From: an uncultured Spirochaetia bacterium
GTDB taxonomy: Bacteria > Spirochaetota > Spirochaetia > SZUA-6 > Bin103
Length of the DNA: 64,000 bases
NCBI GenBank assembly: GCA_958296075.1
Contig: CATQHW010000003.1
Span: 558,001-622,000, forward strand
Direction: 5' to 3'
The position numbers and the translations under genes are program-made. Positions within the stretch are counted from its first letter, which is position 1. Each line of letters begins with the position of its first letter. Below, one piece after another: positions 8,247-15,515 of the stretch. The notes beneath the pieces are model-generated. The model worked only from the letters and a program-made list of their open reading frames with translations, was not told where the DNA came from and ran no database searches.

Positions 8247-9575
8247 TCAGGTCGTCCGGCGCGGATCGATCATGAGAATGCGCGAGCCGCGCTGCCGATC
8301 ATAGAGGCTGCGCCGGGCGGCCGGCAATGAGGCCAGGTCGGCGTCCCGGAAGCCGAGCTCCCGGAAGAAGTCGATCGCCTGCGTGGTGAGCACGAACACC
8401 CGGCGCGCGCCGCGGTCGCTCGCGCGGCGCAGCAGCAGCTCCACCAGGCGGCGGCCGACGTTGGCGGCGCGGTGCGGCGGGTTCACCGCCAGGCCGACGA
8501 TCTCCGTGTCGCCGCCGCCCAGGTCGTCGAGCCCGCTGCACCCCTGGATCGTGTCGTCGACGCGGTAGACGACCCAGTCGTCGATCGCCGCGCCGATCAG
8601 CTCCGGCGAGCGCGGCACCAGCAGGCCGCCGGTGACGAGCGGTTGCAGCAGGCTCATGATGGCCGGCACGTCCTCCGGGGCGGCGGCGCCGAAGTCCGCG
8701 AAGCGGTTGGCGTACACCATCGTGCCGGAACCGCCCACGGAGAAGATCTCCTCCAGGAGCATGCCGTCGCGCGCGCCGTCGATCACGTGCACGCGCTCCA
8801 CGCCGCCGCGGCAGGCGGCGATCGCCAAGCGGAGCATCACCTGCGCGCCGGCGTCGAGGCCGGAGTCGCGCTCGGCGACCAGCTCGGCCGCTTCGTCGAC
8901 CGTCATGGTGGCGTAGGCGCCGGAGGCGCGCAGCGGTTGGGCGCCGGCCGGCCGGCCGGATCGGTCGGGCGCCAGGATGCCGGGCGCCGTGGCGGCCACG
9001 AACAGCTTGGCCGCCTGCATGCCGGCGGCGACGGCGACGGCAAGGTCGTCGCTGGCCAGATTGTAGGCGGTGCCGATCGAGTTCCAGCCGATGGTGGTGA
9101 CGATCGGCACCACCTCGCGGTCGATCAGCGCGCGGATCAGGGCCGTGTCGACCCGTTCGACGCGGCCCGACCGGTCGTAATCGACGCCGTCGACCACGCC
9201 CAGGGAGCGGGCGCGGACCCAGTTGCCGGCCGCGGCGTGACCGCCGCACTCCGAGAACAGCGACATGAGCCGCGTGCTCAGCGCCGAAACCGCGTGGATG
9301 ACGTGTTCCATCATCGGCTCGGTGGTGACGCGCAGGCCGCGGTGGTAGCGGCAGGGCAGCGCCGCGCGCCGCAACGCCCGGTCGATCGCGGCCCGCGCGC
9401 CGGCGACCAGGACCGCCTGGATGCCCATGCGCTGCATCAGCACAATGTCGTGCACGAGCACCGCCGCCAGTGGCGATTCCAGGACGCGGTCGTCGATCTT
9501 GATCACGAACAGGCGGCCGCGGAAGCGCGCCAGATAGCTGAGCGCGTCGCGGATCGCGCCGACCGGAGCGGTCAT
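8247..9575 (-). CDS. argA: Amino-acid N-acetyltransferase (N-acetylglutamate synthase)
   Basis: A 442-residue enzyme with an N-terminal amino-acid-kinase-like domain (about 1-285; FVIKIDDRVLES, VLVAGARAAID, IGWNSIGTAYNLASDDLA) and a C-terminal GNAT acetyltransferase domain (about 295-440; IVGLAVNPPHRAANVGRRLVELL, the acetyl-CoA loop). This is the classical ArgA layout for making N-acetylglutamate. It heads the run argA-proC-proA-proB, all of which use glutamate. A second acetylation route, ArgJ, is encoded at 52777-54087, so ArgA may be anaplerotic. The kinase-like domain is normally the arginine feedback site. Confidence 0.9.
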   Translation of the reverse strand: MTAPVGAIRDALSYLARFRGRLFVIKIDDRVLESPLAAVLVHDIVLMQRMGIQAVLVAGARAAIDRALRRAALPCRYHRGLRVTTEPMMEHVIHAVSALSTRLMSLFSECGGHAAAGNWVRARSLGVVDGVDYDRSGRVERVDTALIRALIDREVVPIVTTIGWNSIGTAYNLASDDLAVAVAAGMQAAKLFVAATAPGILAPDRSGRPAGAQPLRASGAYATMTVDEAAELVAERDSGLDAGAQVMLRLAIAACRGGVERVHVIDGARDGMLLEEIFSVGGSGTMVYANRFADFGAAAPEDVPAIMSLLQPLVTGGLLVPRSPELIGAAIDDWVVYRVDDTIQGCSGLDDLGGGDTEIVGLAVNPPHRAANVGRRLVELLLRRASDRGARRVFVLTTQAIDFFRELGFRDADLASLPAARRSLYDRQRGSRILMIDPRRTT

Positions 9576-9664
9576 CCGGCCGGCGTCCTCGGCCGCCGAG
9601 CGCCGCCGCGCCGCCGCTCGCGCACCTTTACGCCCTCCCTGAGCATGGCGTACACTCTGCAGCC

Positions 9665-10354
9665 ATGGTAGCCAACCCTCATCGCCTGCGTCTTGCGTTC
9701 TGCGCCGCTCTCCTGGCGGCGCCGCTCGCCACCCTGGCCGCCCAGGAGATGCGCAGCGGAGCGCCGAAGGACGACGGATTCTTCATCACCGCCAGTTATG
9801 GCGTGTCGTTCCCGGCCGACCGGGACATCGTCGGCCCGAACCGCGCCTACACCCTCGACACGTTGTCCAACGTCGGCTTCCTGGGGGGGCGGTTCGGTCT
9901 TGGCTACGCCATATTCGGGTTCCGTCCCGAGCTTTCCGTCGCCTACCACACCGCGTCCGTTGCGTCAGCCACGGTCAAGGTCGGCAGCGGCCGAGCGGTC
10001 GCTCTGACCGACGTGAAGGGTTCCGTCGGCTCCCTCGACGTGGCGGCCGGCATCTACTACGGCATCGACACCGGCATGGCGCTTACGCCGTACCTCGGCG
10101 GCGGCGGCGGCTTGTCGCTGGTCACCTTCAGGGTGCATGTCCACGGTGCGCCGCAGTTCGAGGAAATCGATGACTCGGCGTGGGCGTTCTCGTTCCAGGG
10201 GGCCGCCGGCGTCGGCTACGCGGTCACGAAGAAGATAAGCGTCACCCTGGGCTACCGCCTGACCGGCACGTTCGAAGCGCCGACCCAGGGGAAGAGGACG
10301 CTGGCGCTGGCGCTGATCCATAGCGGCGAGCTGGGCCTCCGCTACCGCCTCTGA
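9665..10354 (+). CDS. Small outer-membrane beta-barrel protein, paralogue 1
   Basis: A 229-residue secreted protein with an N-terminal signal peptide (LRLAFCAALLAAPLATLAAQ, cleavage after about residue 26) and alternating beta strands. The segments FGLGYAIFGFRPELS, LTPYLGGGGG, FQGAAGVGYAVT and VTLGYRLTGT recur in the next gene, so the two are tandem paralogues. The C-terminus GELGLRYRL resembles a barrel-closing strand. It looks like an OmpA/opacity-type barrel with no globular domain. A TACACT box (9651-9656) lies only 8 nt before the ATG and there is no Shine-Dalgarno, so the message may be leaderless. Confidence 0.7.
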   Translation: MVANPHRLRLAFCAALLAAPLATLAAQEMRSGAPKDDGFFITASYGVSFPADRDIVGPNRAYTLDTLSNVGFLGGRFGLGYAIFGFRPELSVAYHTASVASATVKVGSGRAVALTDVKGSVGSLDVAAGIYYGIDTGMALTPYLGGGGGLSLVTFRVHVHGAPQFEEIDDSAWAFSFQGAAGVGYAVTKKISVTLGYRLTGTFEAPTQGKRTLALALIHSGELGLRYRL

Positions 10355-10421
10355 GGCTCCGGCGCCGATCTCCGATCGGCTGACTTGACGCGCGCCGCGG
10401 AATCACCGACATTTTCGCACC

Positions 10422-11027
10422 ATGAAAACCAACCGCAGCCTACGTTACGCGCTCTGCGCCGGTCTCCTGCTGGCGCCTCTCGCCACCCTATCCGCCCAGG
10501 ACATGGGGATGGGGGACGACGGGTTCTACGTCACCATCAACTACGGCGTGGCGCTCCCCGCCACATTCAAACTAGACGGGGAAGAGGTAAAGACTAAGTT
10601 TGGCTTGCTGGGCGCCCGGCTCGGCGTCGGCTACGCCATCTTCGGGTTCCGGCCGGAGCTTTCGGCGGGATACCGCGTGGCCGCCATCATGGGCACCGGG
10701 ACCAACCGTAACGCGACGTCGATCGACCTGATCGCCAGCGTCTACTACGACGTCGCCACCGGCACGCCGCTCACCCCCTACATCGGCGCGGGCGGCGGCA
10801 TGTCCCAGATCACGATCAGGCGCGGCGAACCGACCGGCGCGCCGTCGGGCTGGGCGATCGCGTTCCAGGGCGCCGCCGGCGTCGGGTACGCCCTCACGGA
10901 CAGCCTGACCGCTACGCTGGGCTACCGCCTGACCGGTACGCTCGCAACCGAGTTGGGCAAGCAGAAGAAGAAGCTGGATCTGGCGCTCGGCCACACCGGC
11001 GAGCTAGGACTGCGCTTCCGCTTCTGA
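10422..11027 (+). CDS. Small outer-membrane beta-barrel protein, paralogue 2
   Basis: A 201-residue tandem paralogue of the preceding gene. It has the same signal peptide type (ALCAGLLLAPLATLSAQ) and the same strands (LGVGYAIFGFRPELSAGY, FQGAAGVGYALT, LGYRLTGTL), and it ends GELGLRFRF. The terminal Phe is the standard signal recognised by the barrel-assembly machinery. The region between residues about 40 and 60 is shorter than in paralogue 1. A possible promoter, TTGACG (10385-10390) with GACATT (10408-10413), ends 8 nt before the ATG. Function beyond an outer-membrane barrel is unknown. Confidence 0.7.
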   Translation: MKTNRSLRYALCAGLLLAPLATLSAQDMGMGDDGFYVTINYGVALPATFKLDGEEVKTKFGLLGARLGVGYAIFGFRPELSAGYRVAAIMGTGTNRNATSIDLIASVYYDVATGTPLTPYIGAGGGMSQITIRRGEPTGAPSGWAIAFQGAAGVGYALTDSLTATLGYRLTGTLATELGKQKKKLDLALGHTGELGLRFRF

Positions 11028-11112
11028 GGCTGTGGCTCCGCCGGTCCACGCCGTCTGCCGTCTGAGAGGCTTGGGTCCGACCTGACGGCGGAGCTGTCTG
11101 AGACCGGACGCC

Positions 11113-12156
11113 GTGGCCGTCGACCGCTGCTGCGCGCTTGGTCGGCCCGTCCGCCCGCCGGTGCCGCGGCGTACCCGCGCCGGTCCCACGCCGGGGGCGG
11201 TGATCGGAACGGACGCTGCCCGCCGGCTGCTGGCGCGGTCCGGCGAGCGCGAACGGCAGCGTTGCGAGTCGCTGGCGGCGCGCGTCCCGATCGCCGGCGG
11301 TTCCTTTCTGATGGGGACGGACAACCCCGACGGCTTTCCCGCCGACGGCGAGGGACCGGTGCGCGCGGTAACCGTTTCCCCGTTCGCCTGCGACGCCTTC
11401 TGCGTGACCGGCTACCGCTTCGCGCGCTTCGTCGCCGCCACCGGCTACGTCACGGAGGCGGAGCTGTTCGGCTGGTCGTTCGTATTCCACGCGCACGTCC
11501 CGGAGGCGGTCGCCGCCGGTTACGAGGTGCGTGAGGTGCCGGGCGTCTCCTGGTGGCGGGGCGTGCCGGGCGCCTGCTGGGCGCAGCCGGAGGGGCCGGG
11601 CACCACGTTGGCCGGCCGCCTGGACGAGCCGGTCGCCCACGTGTCGTGGAACGACGCGGTCGCCCTCGCCCGGTTCGAGGGCGGGCGGCTCCCCACCGAG
11701 ACGGAATGGGAGATGGCCGCCCGCGGCGGGCTGGAACAGGCGATCTACTCGTGGGGCGACGAACTGGCCCCGGGCGGCGAGCACCGCTGCAACGTCTGGC
11801 AGGGCGCGTTTCCCGATCGGGACGCCGCCGAGGACGGCTATGCCGGCCGGGCGCCGGTCGACGCCTTTCCGGCCAACGGATTCGGCCTGTACAACGCCGC
11901 CGGCAACGTCTGGGAGTGGTGCGCCGACTGGTTCTCCACCGACCACGGCCCGGACCGGGTCGACCCGCGCGGACCGGCGCGCGGGCGCGGCAAAGTGATG
12001 AAGGGCGGCTCGTTCCTGTGCCACCACTCGTACTGCAACCGCTACCGGGTCGGCGCGCGCACCGCCAACACGCCGGACAGCTCGACCGCCAACTGCGGCG
12101 TGCGCCTGGTGTTTCCCCCGGACTCCCCGGGCCGCGCGCTCCTCAGCCGGCGGTGA
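11113..12156 (+). CDS. Formylglycine-generating enzyme (sulfatase-activating)
   Basis: A protein of about 347 residues of the FGE-sulfatase (SUMF1) family, which oxidises a sulfatase active-site Cys to formylglycine. Start of the fold: VPIAGGSFLMGTD. Body: PVAHVSWNDAVALARF, LPTETEWEMAARGG, NGFGLYNAAGNVWEWCADWF. The key stretch GGSFLCHHSYCNRYR keeps both copper-binding catalytic cysteines (C303 and C308 by this start), which many FGE-fold proteins of other function have lost, so this looks like a true FGE. The first about 55 residues are low-complexity. A GTG at 11200 is an alternative, perhaps better, start. No sulfatase lies in the window. The 3' end overlaps the convergent aroA by 14 nt. 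Confidence 0.85.
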   Translation: MAVDRCCALGRPVRPPVPRRTRAGPTPGAVIGTDAARRLLARSGERERQRCESLAARVPIAGGSFLMGTDNPDGFPADGEGPVRAVTVSPFACDAFCVTGYRFARFVAATGYVTEAELFGWSFVFHAHVPEAVAAGYEVREVPGVSWWRGVPGACWAQPEGPGTTLAGRLDEPVAHVSWNDAVALARFEGGRLPTETEWEMAARGGLEQAIYSWGDELAPGGEHRCNVWQGAFPDRDAAEDGYAGRAPVDAFPANGFGLYNAAGNVWEWCADWFSTDHGPDRVDPRGPARGRGKVMKGGSFLCHHSYCNRYRVGARTANTPDSSTANCGVRLVFPPDSPGRALLSRR

Positions 12157-13432
12157 GGGCGGCGAAGCGGTCGAAGAAGTCGGGGAAGGTCTTGGCCGTG
12201 CAGCCGGGGTCCAGGATGGTGAGGCCCGGCACGCGCAGGCCGGTCACCGCGAACGCCATCGCCATGCGGTGGTCCTGGTAGGTGCGCACCGGCGCCGGCG
12301 CGAGCGGCGACGGCTCGATGCGCAGGCCGTCCGCGCGCTCCTGCACGGTGGCGCCCAACCGCCGCAGCTCGGCGGCCAGCGCCGCGATGCGGTCCGTCTC
12401 CTGCAGGCGGATGTGCGCGACGTTGCGGATCGTCACCGGCGAGCCGGCGAACGGCGCGATCGCCGCGAACGTCGGCGTCAGGTCGGACACCGCGTTGAGA
12501 TCCAGGTCGACCCCGCGCAGCCGCTCGGGGCCGGTCACGGTGATGCCGTCCGCGTCCTCGCGCACGGTGCAGCCCATGCGCTGCAGGATCGCGGCGCAGG
12601 CGACGTCGCCCTGCGGCGAGTCGGCCGCCAGCCCGCGCACGCGCACGCTGCCGCCGGTCAGCGCGGCGGCCGCCAGGAAGTAGGAGGCGTTGGTCGCATC
12701 CGGCTCGACGTCGTAGGTGCGGCCGCGATAGCCGGCAGCGGCGGCGATCTCGAAGACGCCGGCCCGCGGTCGGCCCACTTCGACGCCGAAGTCGCGCATC
12801 ACCCGCACGGACAGGTCGATGAACGGCTCTGACGGCACCGGGCCGTCCACGACGATCGTGGTGGCGCCGGTGGCCGCCGGCGCGCACAGCAGCAGCGCCG
12901 ATACCGGCTGGCTGCTGTGCGCGGCGCTCATTTCGATGCGCCCGGCGGGCAGGCCCGCCGCATGCAGCTCGAACGGCAGGTGGCCGGGCCGGCCTGCGAA
13001 GCGAAAGCGCGCGCCGGCGGCGGCCAGCACCGCCGGCAGGTCGCCCATGGGCCGCTCCCGCATGCGCGGCGCGCCGTCGAAGCGGTAGACGCCGTGTCCG
13101 GCCGCCGCCGCCGCGGTCAGGAAGCGGGCGGCGGTTCCTGCGTTGCGCACATCCAGCTCGGCCGCCGCTGCCGGTACGCGGCCGCCGCCGCCGGCGACCG
13201 CGATGCGGGCGTGCGCGGCGTCGGGCTCGATGTCGATGCCGAGCCGCGAGAGCCCGTCCATGCACGCTTCGGTGTCGTCGCTGAACAGCGCGCCGCGCAG
13301 CGTTGACCGGCCGGCCGCCAGCGCCGCCACCACCAGCGCGCGGTTGGTCAGGCTCTTCGAGCCCGGCACCGTCACCGCGCCGCGCACCGGCCCGGCAGCC
13401 GGCGCTATCGCGTACGCGTCGTGCGCTTCCAT
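12143..13432 (-). CDS. aroA: 3-phosphoshikimate 1-carboxyvinyltransferase (EPSP synthase)
   Basis: A 429-residue enzyme joining shikimate-3-phosphate and PEP in aromatic amino-acid synthesis. The N-terminal signature VPGSKSLTNRALVVAALA contains the substrate Lys/Ser. ELDVRNAGTAARFLTA is the LGNAGTA-type motif (here RNAGTA), and HIRLQETDRIAAL plus YQDHRMAMAFAV are the C-terminal signatures. The length is standard. It stands alone on the minus strand between the FGE gene (convergent) and ridA (divergent, 74 nt). Confidence 0.95.
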   Translation of the reverse strand: MEAHDAYAIAPAAGPVRGAVTVPGSKSLTNRALVVAALAAGRSTLRGALFSDDTEACMDGLSRLGIDIEPDAAHARIAVAGGGGRVPAAAAELDVRNAGTAARFLTAAAAAGHGVYRFDGAPRMRERPMGDLPAVLAAAGARFRFAGRPGHLPFELHAAGLPAGRIEMSAAHSSQPVSALLLCAPAATGATTIVVDGPVPSEPFIDLSVRVMRDFGVEVGRPRAGVFEIAAAAGYRGRTYDVEPDATNASYFLAAAALTGGSVRVRGLAADSPQGDVACAAILQRMGCTVREDADGITVTGPERLRGVDLDLNAVSDLTPTFAAIAPFAGSPVTIRNVAHIRLQETDRIAALAAELRRLGATVQERADGLRIEPSPLAPAPVRTYQDHRMAMAFAVTGLRVPGLTILDPGCTAKTFPDFFDRFAALTAG

Positions 13433-13506
13433 GCATCCAGCCTACCCCGCCGGCGCGCCGGCCGGCACCGCTTGGCGGTCCGGTCCGCGGGATTTAGGAT
13501 GGACGC

Positions 13507-13884
13507 ATGAACCGTGAAGCGATCATCCCGCAGAACGGACCGCCGCCCGGCGGTCCCTACTCGCCCATCATCCGCTACGGAGACGTGGCCTACATCTCCG
13601 GACAGGTCGCGCTCGACCCCGCCACCGGGGAAGGCGTGCGCGATTCGTTCGAGGCGGAAACCCATCAGGTGTTGCGCAACCTGCGCACGCAGGTGGAGGC
13701 CGCCGGCTCCAGCATGGACAAAGTGCTCAAGACCACCGTGTTCCTGGAGGACATGGACAACTTTGCGCGGCTGAACGAGATCTACGTCGAGTACTTCCCG
13801 GAGCCGCGGCCGGCGCGCAGCACCATCAACGCCGCTCCGCCCGGCGGCTACCGGGTGGAGATCGAGGCGATCGTCGGCTGCTGA
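13507..13884 (+). CDS. RidA-family enamine/imine deaminase
   Basis: A 125-residue RidA/YjgF protein, the normal length. It hydrolyses reactive 2-aminoacrylate-type enamines released by PLP enzymes. AYISGQVALDPATG, LRNLRTQVEAAGSSMDKVLKTTVFLEDM and the C-terminal signature RPARSTINA, with the catalytic Arg, are present. A TAGGAT box ends 6 nt before the ATG and also contains an AGGA that could serve as a ribosome site. It is followed by a small membrane-protein gene after 3 nt. Confidence 0.9.
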   Translation: MNREAIIPQNGPPPGGPYSPIIRYGDVAYISGQVALDPATGEGVRDSFEAETHQVLRNLRTQVEAAGSSMDKVLKTTVFLEDMDNFARLNEIYVEYFPEPRPARSTINAAPPGGYRVEIEAIVGC

Positions 13885-13887
13885 CCC

Positions 13888-14097
13888 ATGCACGGTGTGC
13901 TGGTGGCTGCCGGCCTGCTGCTGCTGAGCGCCGCGTCGTTCACGCTCGCGTTGCCGATCCTGGACTTCACCGGCATGCTCCGCGCGCTGTTCGCAGACTA
14001 CCCTGCTACGCCGGAGACCGCGGCCCGCTTGGCGCTCGCCGGGGCCGTCTGTCTGCTGCTCGGCTGGCTCTGGTACCGCAAGCGCGGCGGCGTCTGA
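13888..14097 (+). CDS. Small two-helix membrane protein
   Basis: A 69-residue protein with two hydrophobic segments (about residues 4-24 and 46-61) and a C-terminal YRKRGG positive cluster, which places the end in the cytoplasm. It starts 3 nt after ridA, so it is probably cotranscribed. I do not recognise a family. It is the last host-type gene before the IS-remnant region. Confidence 0.5.
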   Translation: MHGVLVAAGLLLLSAASFTLALPILDFTGMLRALFADYPATPETAARLALAGAVCLLLGWLWYRKRGGV

Positions 14098-14228
14098 AGC
14101 TCCCTCCTGTAGCGCGACAATCAGGATGAGAACCGAGCGACAACGGCATCGCCTGTCGCTCACCGTTACGTAACGGGTCAGCACATCGTGCCCGGGAGGC
14201 GTTAGACCTGTGTCGAGACACTGAGGTC

Positions 14229-14270
14229 CCGAACCTGCCGCTGGGGGTCGCTTGGCAGCGGCAGGTTCGG
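14229..14270. repeat. 15-bp perfect inverted repeat (hairpin)
   Basis: CCGAACCTGCCGCTG (14229-14243) and CAGCGGCAGGTTCGG (14256-14270) are exact reverse complements with a 12-nt loop. There is no T-run on either side, so it is not a canonical terminator. It lies just beyond the 3' end of the istB-like remnant and just after the ridA pair. It may be an IS-associated structure or a rho-assisted terminator. Confidence 0.75.
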
Positions 14271-14281
14271 TACTGGCGGCC

Positions 14282-14447
14282 GGTTGCGCAGCCGACCGGC
14301 GCTGGCGCTGGTTCTCGATGGCGGTGCGGCGCCGGTAGCTGTCGACGTTGAGTTCGAAGATGGTCGCGCGGTGCACCAAGCGATGAGCGCCAGGCCGAGT
14401 GCGGTCGCCCGATAGCTCTTGCCGGCGCCGGGGGGCCCGATGATCCG
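14282..14447 (-). pseudogene. IstB-like (IS21 helper ATPase) remnant
   Basis: In one minus-strand frame the sequence gives RIIGPPGAGKSYRATALGLA, an IstB-type Walker A segment. It then switches frame to LVHRATIFELNVDSYRRR, which resembles the C-terminal end of IstB proteins. The roughly 150 residues normally between these two parts are missing, so this is an internally deleted and frameshifted copy. It has no start codon or partner istA. IS21 origin is recognised by motif only. Confidence 0.55.
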
Positions 14448-14452
14448 CCCGC

Positions 14453-14572
14453 GTGTTGGTCACCCGCCACCGCCGTCACGATCCCGTCTGGATGCCGTTT
14501 GATCATCCGCGCCACCTGCTCGACCGGCTCCAGCCGACAGCGAATCGCCGAGCGATACCGCCAGCCATGCCT
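14453..14572 (-). pseudogene. ISL3-like transposase fragment
   Basis: A 40-codon minus-strand stretch reads SAIRCRLEPVEQVARMIKRH followed by PDGIVTAV. This matches the pattern RLEPIKxVARMxKxHxxGIxNAV in the C-terminal domain of ISL3/IS204-type transposases. It is cut off where the istB-like remnant begins and continues upstream only through a frameshift (GNRARKAW in another frame). It is a decayed fragment showing that two IS families landed at the same spot. Confidence 0.5.
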
Positions 14573-14821
14573 TGCGTGCCCTGTTGCCCAGCTTCACCAA
14601 CCCCACGCGCCCCTTCACGGTCAAACACGGCGGCCGCGCTTCCTGTTTCTGAGGCGCCGGTCGGCGGCTGACCCGATGGGTGACGCGGATCCGGCACCGC
14701 GCCGACGCGCCTGCTGCTGGCCGCCCGCGTGCACGAGCGTCCCGCGTGACCGCCGGGGCCGCCCGCGGCGCGGTCGATCTGCGACCCCCTGCCCCACACG
14801 GCGCACACGAAACCCGCTTGA

Positions 14822-14856
14822 TTGACACACAGGACAAGCTTCCTGTACAAGTACAG
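14822..14856 (+). promoter_or_regulatory. Possible promoter with palindromic operator
   Basis: TTGACA (14822-14827) is followed after 18 nt by TACAAG (14846-14851), a 4/6 match to a -10 box. The perfect palindrome CTGTACAAGTACAG is interrupted only by its central AA (14843-14856) and covers the -10 region, a usual place for a repressor site. It lies 19 nt before a small ORF. No regulator gene is nearby, so this is suggestive only. Confidence 0.35.
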
Positions 14857-14874
14857 ACAGGAGAGACGGCGGAG

Positions 14875-15036
14875 ATGACGAGAGGTTTGGCTACCTTCTT
14901 CCCGCAGCGGTTGCTTGCTTACATGACAGGAAGGGAACATCTGTTTACCACCCTGTCGGAAAAATCGCTGAAGTTGACGAAATCGTCCCTCGAAGTGATT
15001 GACACCTTCGCATTCCACAGAGCAACGTTGTGGTAA
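14875..15036 (+). CDS. Possible small protein, 53 residues
   Basis: An ATG preceded by AGGAGA (14859-14864) opens a 53-codon frame starting MTRGLATFFPQRLLAYM and ending FHRATLW. It is basic and lacks a signal peptide or membrane segment. Composition matches the island, and a candidate promoter with palindrome lies just upstream. No family is recognised; it could be a small regulatory protein or a chance ORF in decaying DNA. Confidence 0.3.
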   Translation: MTRGLATFFPQRLLAYMTGREHLFTTLSEKSLKLTKSSLEVIDTFAFHRATLW

Positions 15037-15108
15037 CGGCAGGGATTCCAGTAACAGTGACGGCGCAGAGGTATGCTGCTATTGACACGGCAAACAGCAT
15101 AGGTGTAG

Positions 15109-15212
15109 CCTTACCGCCTTACCGCCTTACCGCCTTACCGCCTTACCGCCTTACCGCCTTACCGCCTTACCGCCTTACCGCCTTACCGCCTTACCGCCTT
15201 ACCGCCTTACCG
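15109..15212. repeat. Tandem array, 13 perfect copies of CCTTACCG
   Basis: The 8-bp unit CCTTACCG repeats 13 times without a mismatch over 104 bp, then breaks at CTAGATAG. The frames through it would read an eight-residue PPYRLTAL repeat, but none belongs to a convincing gene. An 8-bp period does not preserve reading frame, so copy changes would shift any frame. The perfection suggests recent expansion by slippage. Confidence 0.95.
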
Positions 15213-15515
15213 CTAGATAGCACTATTCGGACGCTGGACCAGCGAGCGGTTGGGTCCCAGTTTCCTGATATAGCGGGTTGTCCGCGTCCGCGACGTGGTG
15301 GTCGGTCGCACAACCGGCCAGAGCGGTTCCGCCGTGCCCAGCGTTCGGCCTTGGCGGTGCCCGTCGACCGACACGTCACGGACCGCTACGGAATAACGGG
15401 TGGTGGTATGACGCCACACATCGAGACTCTCGAGATTGCACTGTGCCGATGATTGGCGGCACGTGCCGATATCTGACTCGCCAATCGCACGTTCGACAAA
15501 CAGGAGCTTAAGGTA
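15213..15515. other. Gene-free stretch before the HpaA-like gene
   Basis: I see no gene in this stretch. Frames crossing it have no plausible start, no recognised motif and Arg-rich GC-type codon use. Near its end is an inverted repeat, GATTGGCG (15451-15458) with CGCCAATC (15479-15486), and a direct repeat GTGCCGAT (15443-15450 and 15463-15470). These are candidate regulatory sequence for the lipoprotein gene at 15516. Confidence 0.4.
15451..15486. promoter_or_regulatory. Inverted repeat upstream of the HpaA-like gene
   Basis: GATTGGCG and CGCCAATC form an exact 8-bp inverted repeat with 20 nt between the arms, ending 29 nt before the start codon. A GTGCCGAT direct repeat is interleaved with it. 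This may be a protein-binding site or an mRNA stem; no -10/-35 pair is obvious. Confidence 0.3.

Noticed and set aside
14229-14270. Standard rho-independent terminator
   Set aside because: The stem is perfect but there is no T-run on either strand.
15109-15212. CRISPR array
   Set aside because: The unit is 8 bp, contiguous and without spacers, and no cas gene is present.
15030-15452. 140-codon frame with PPYRLTAL repeats
   Set aside because: The repeat is an 8-bp DNA array that happens to be open; no ribosome site or conserved-looking flanks support a protein.
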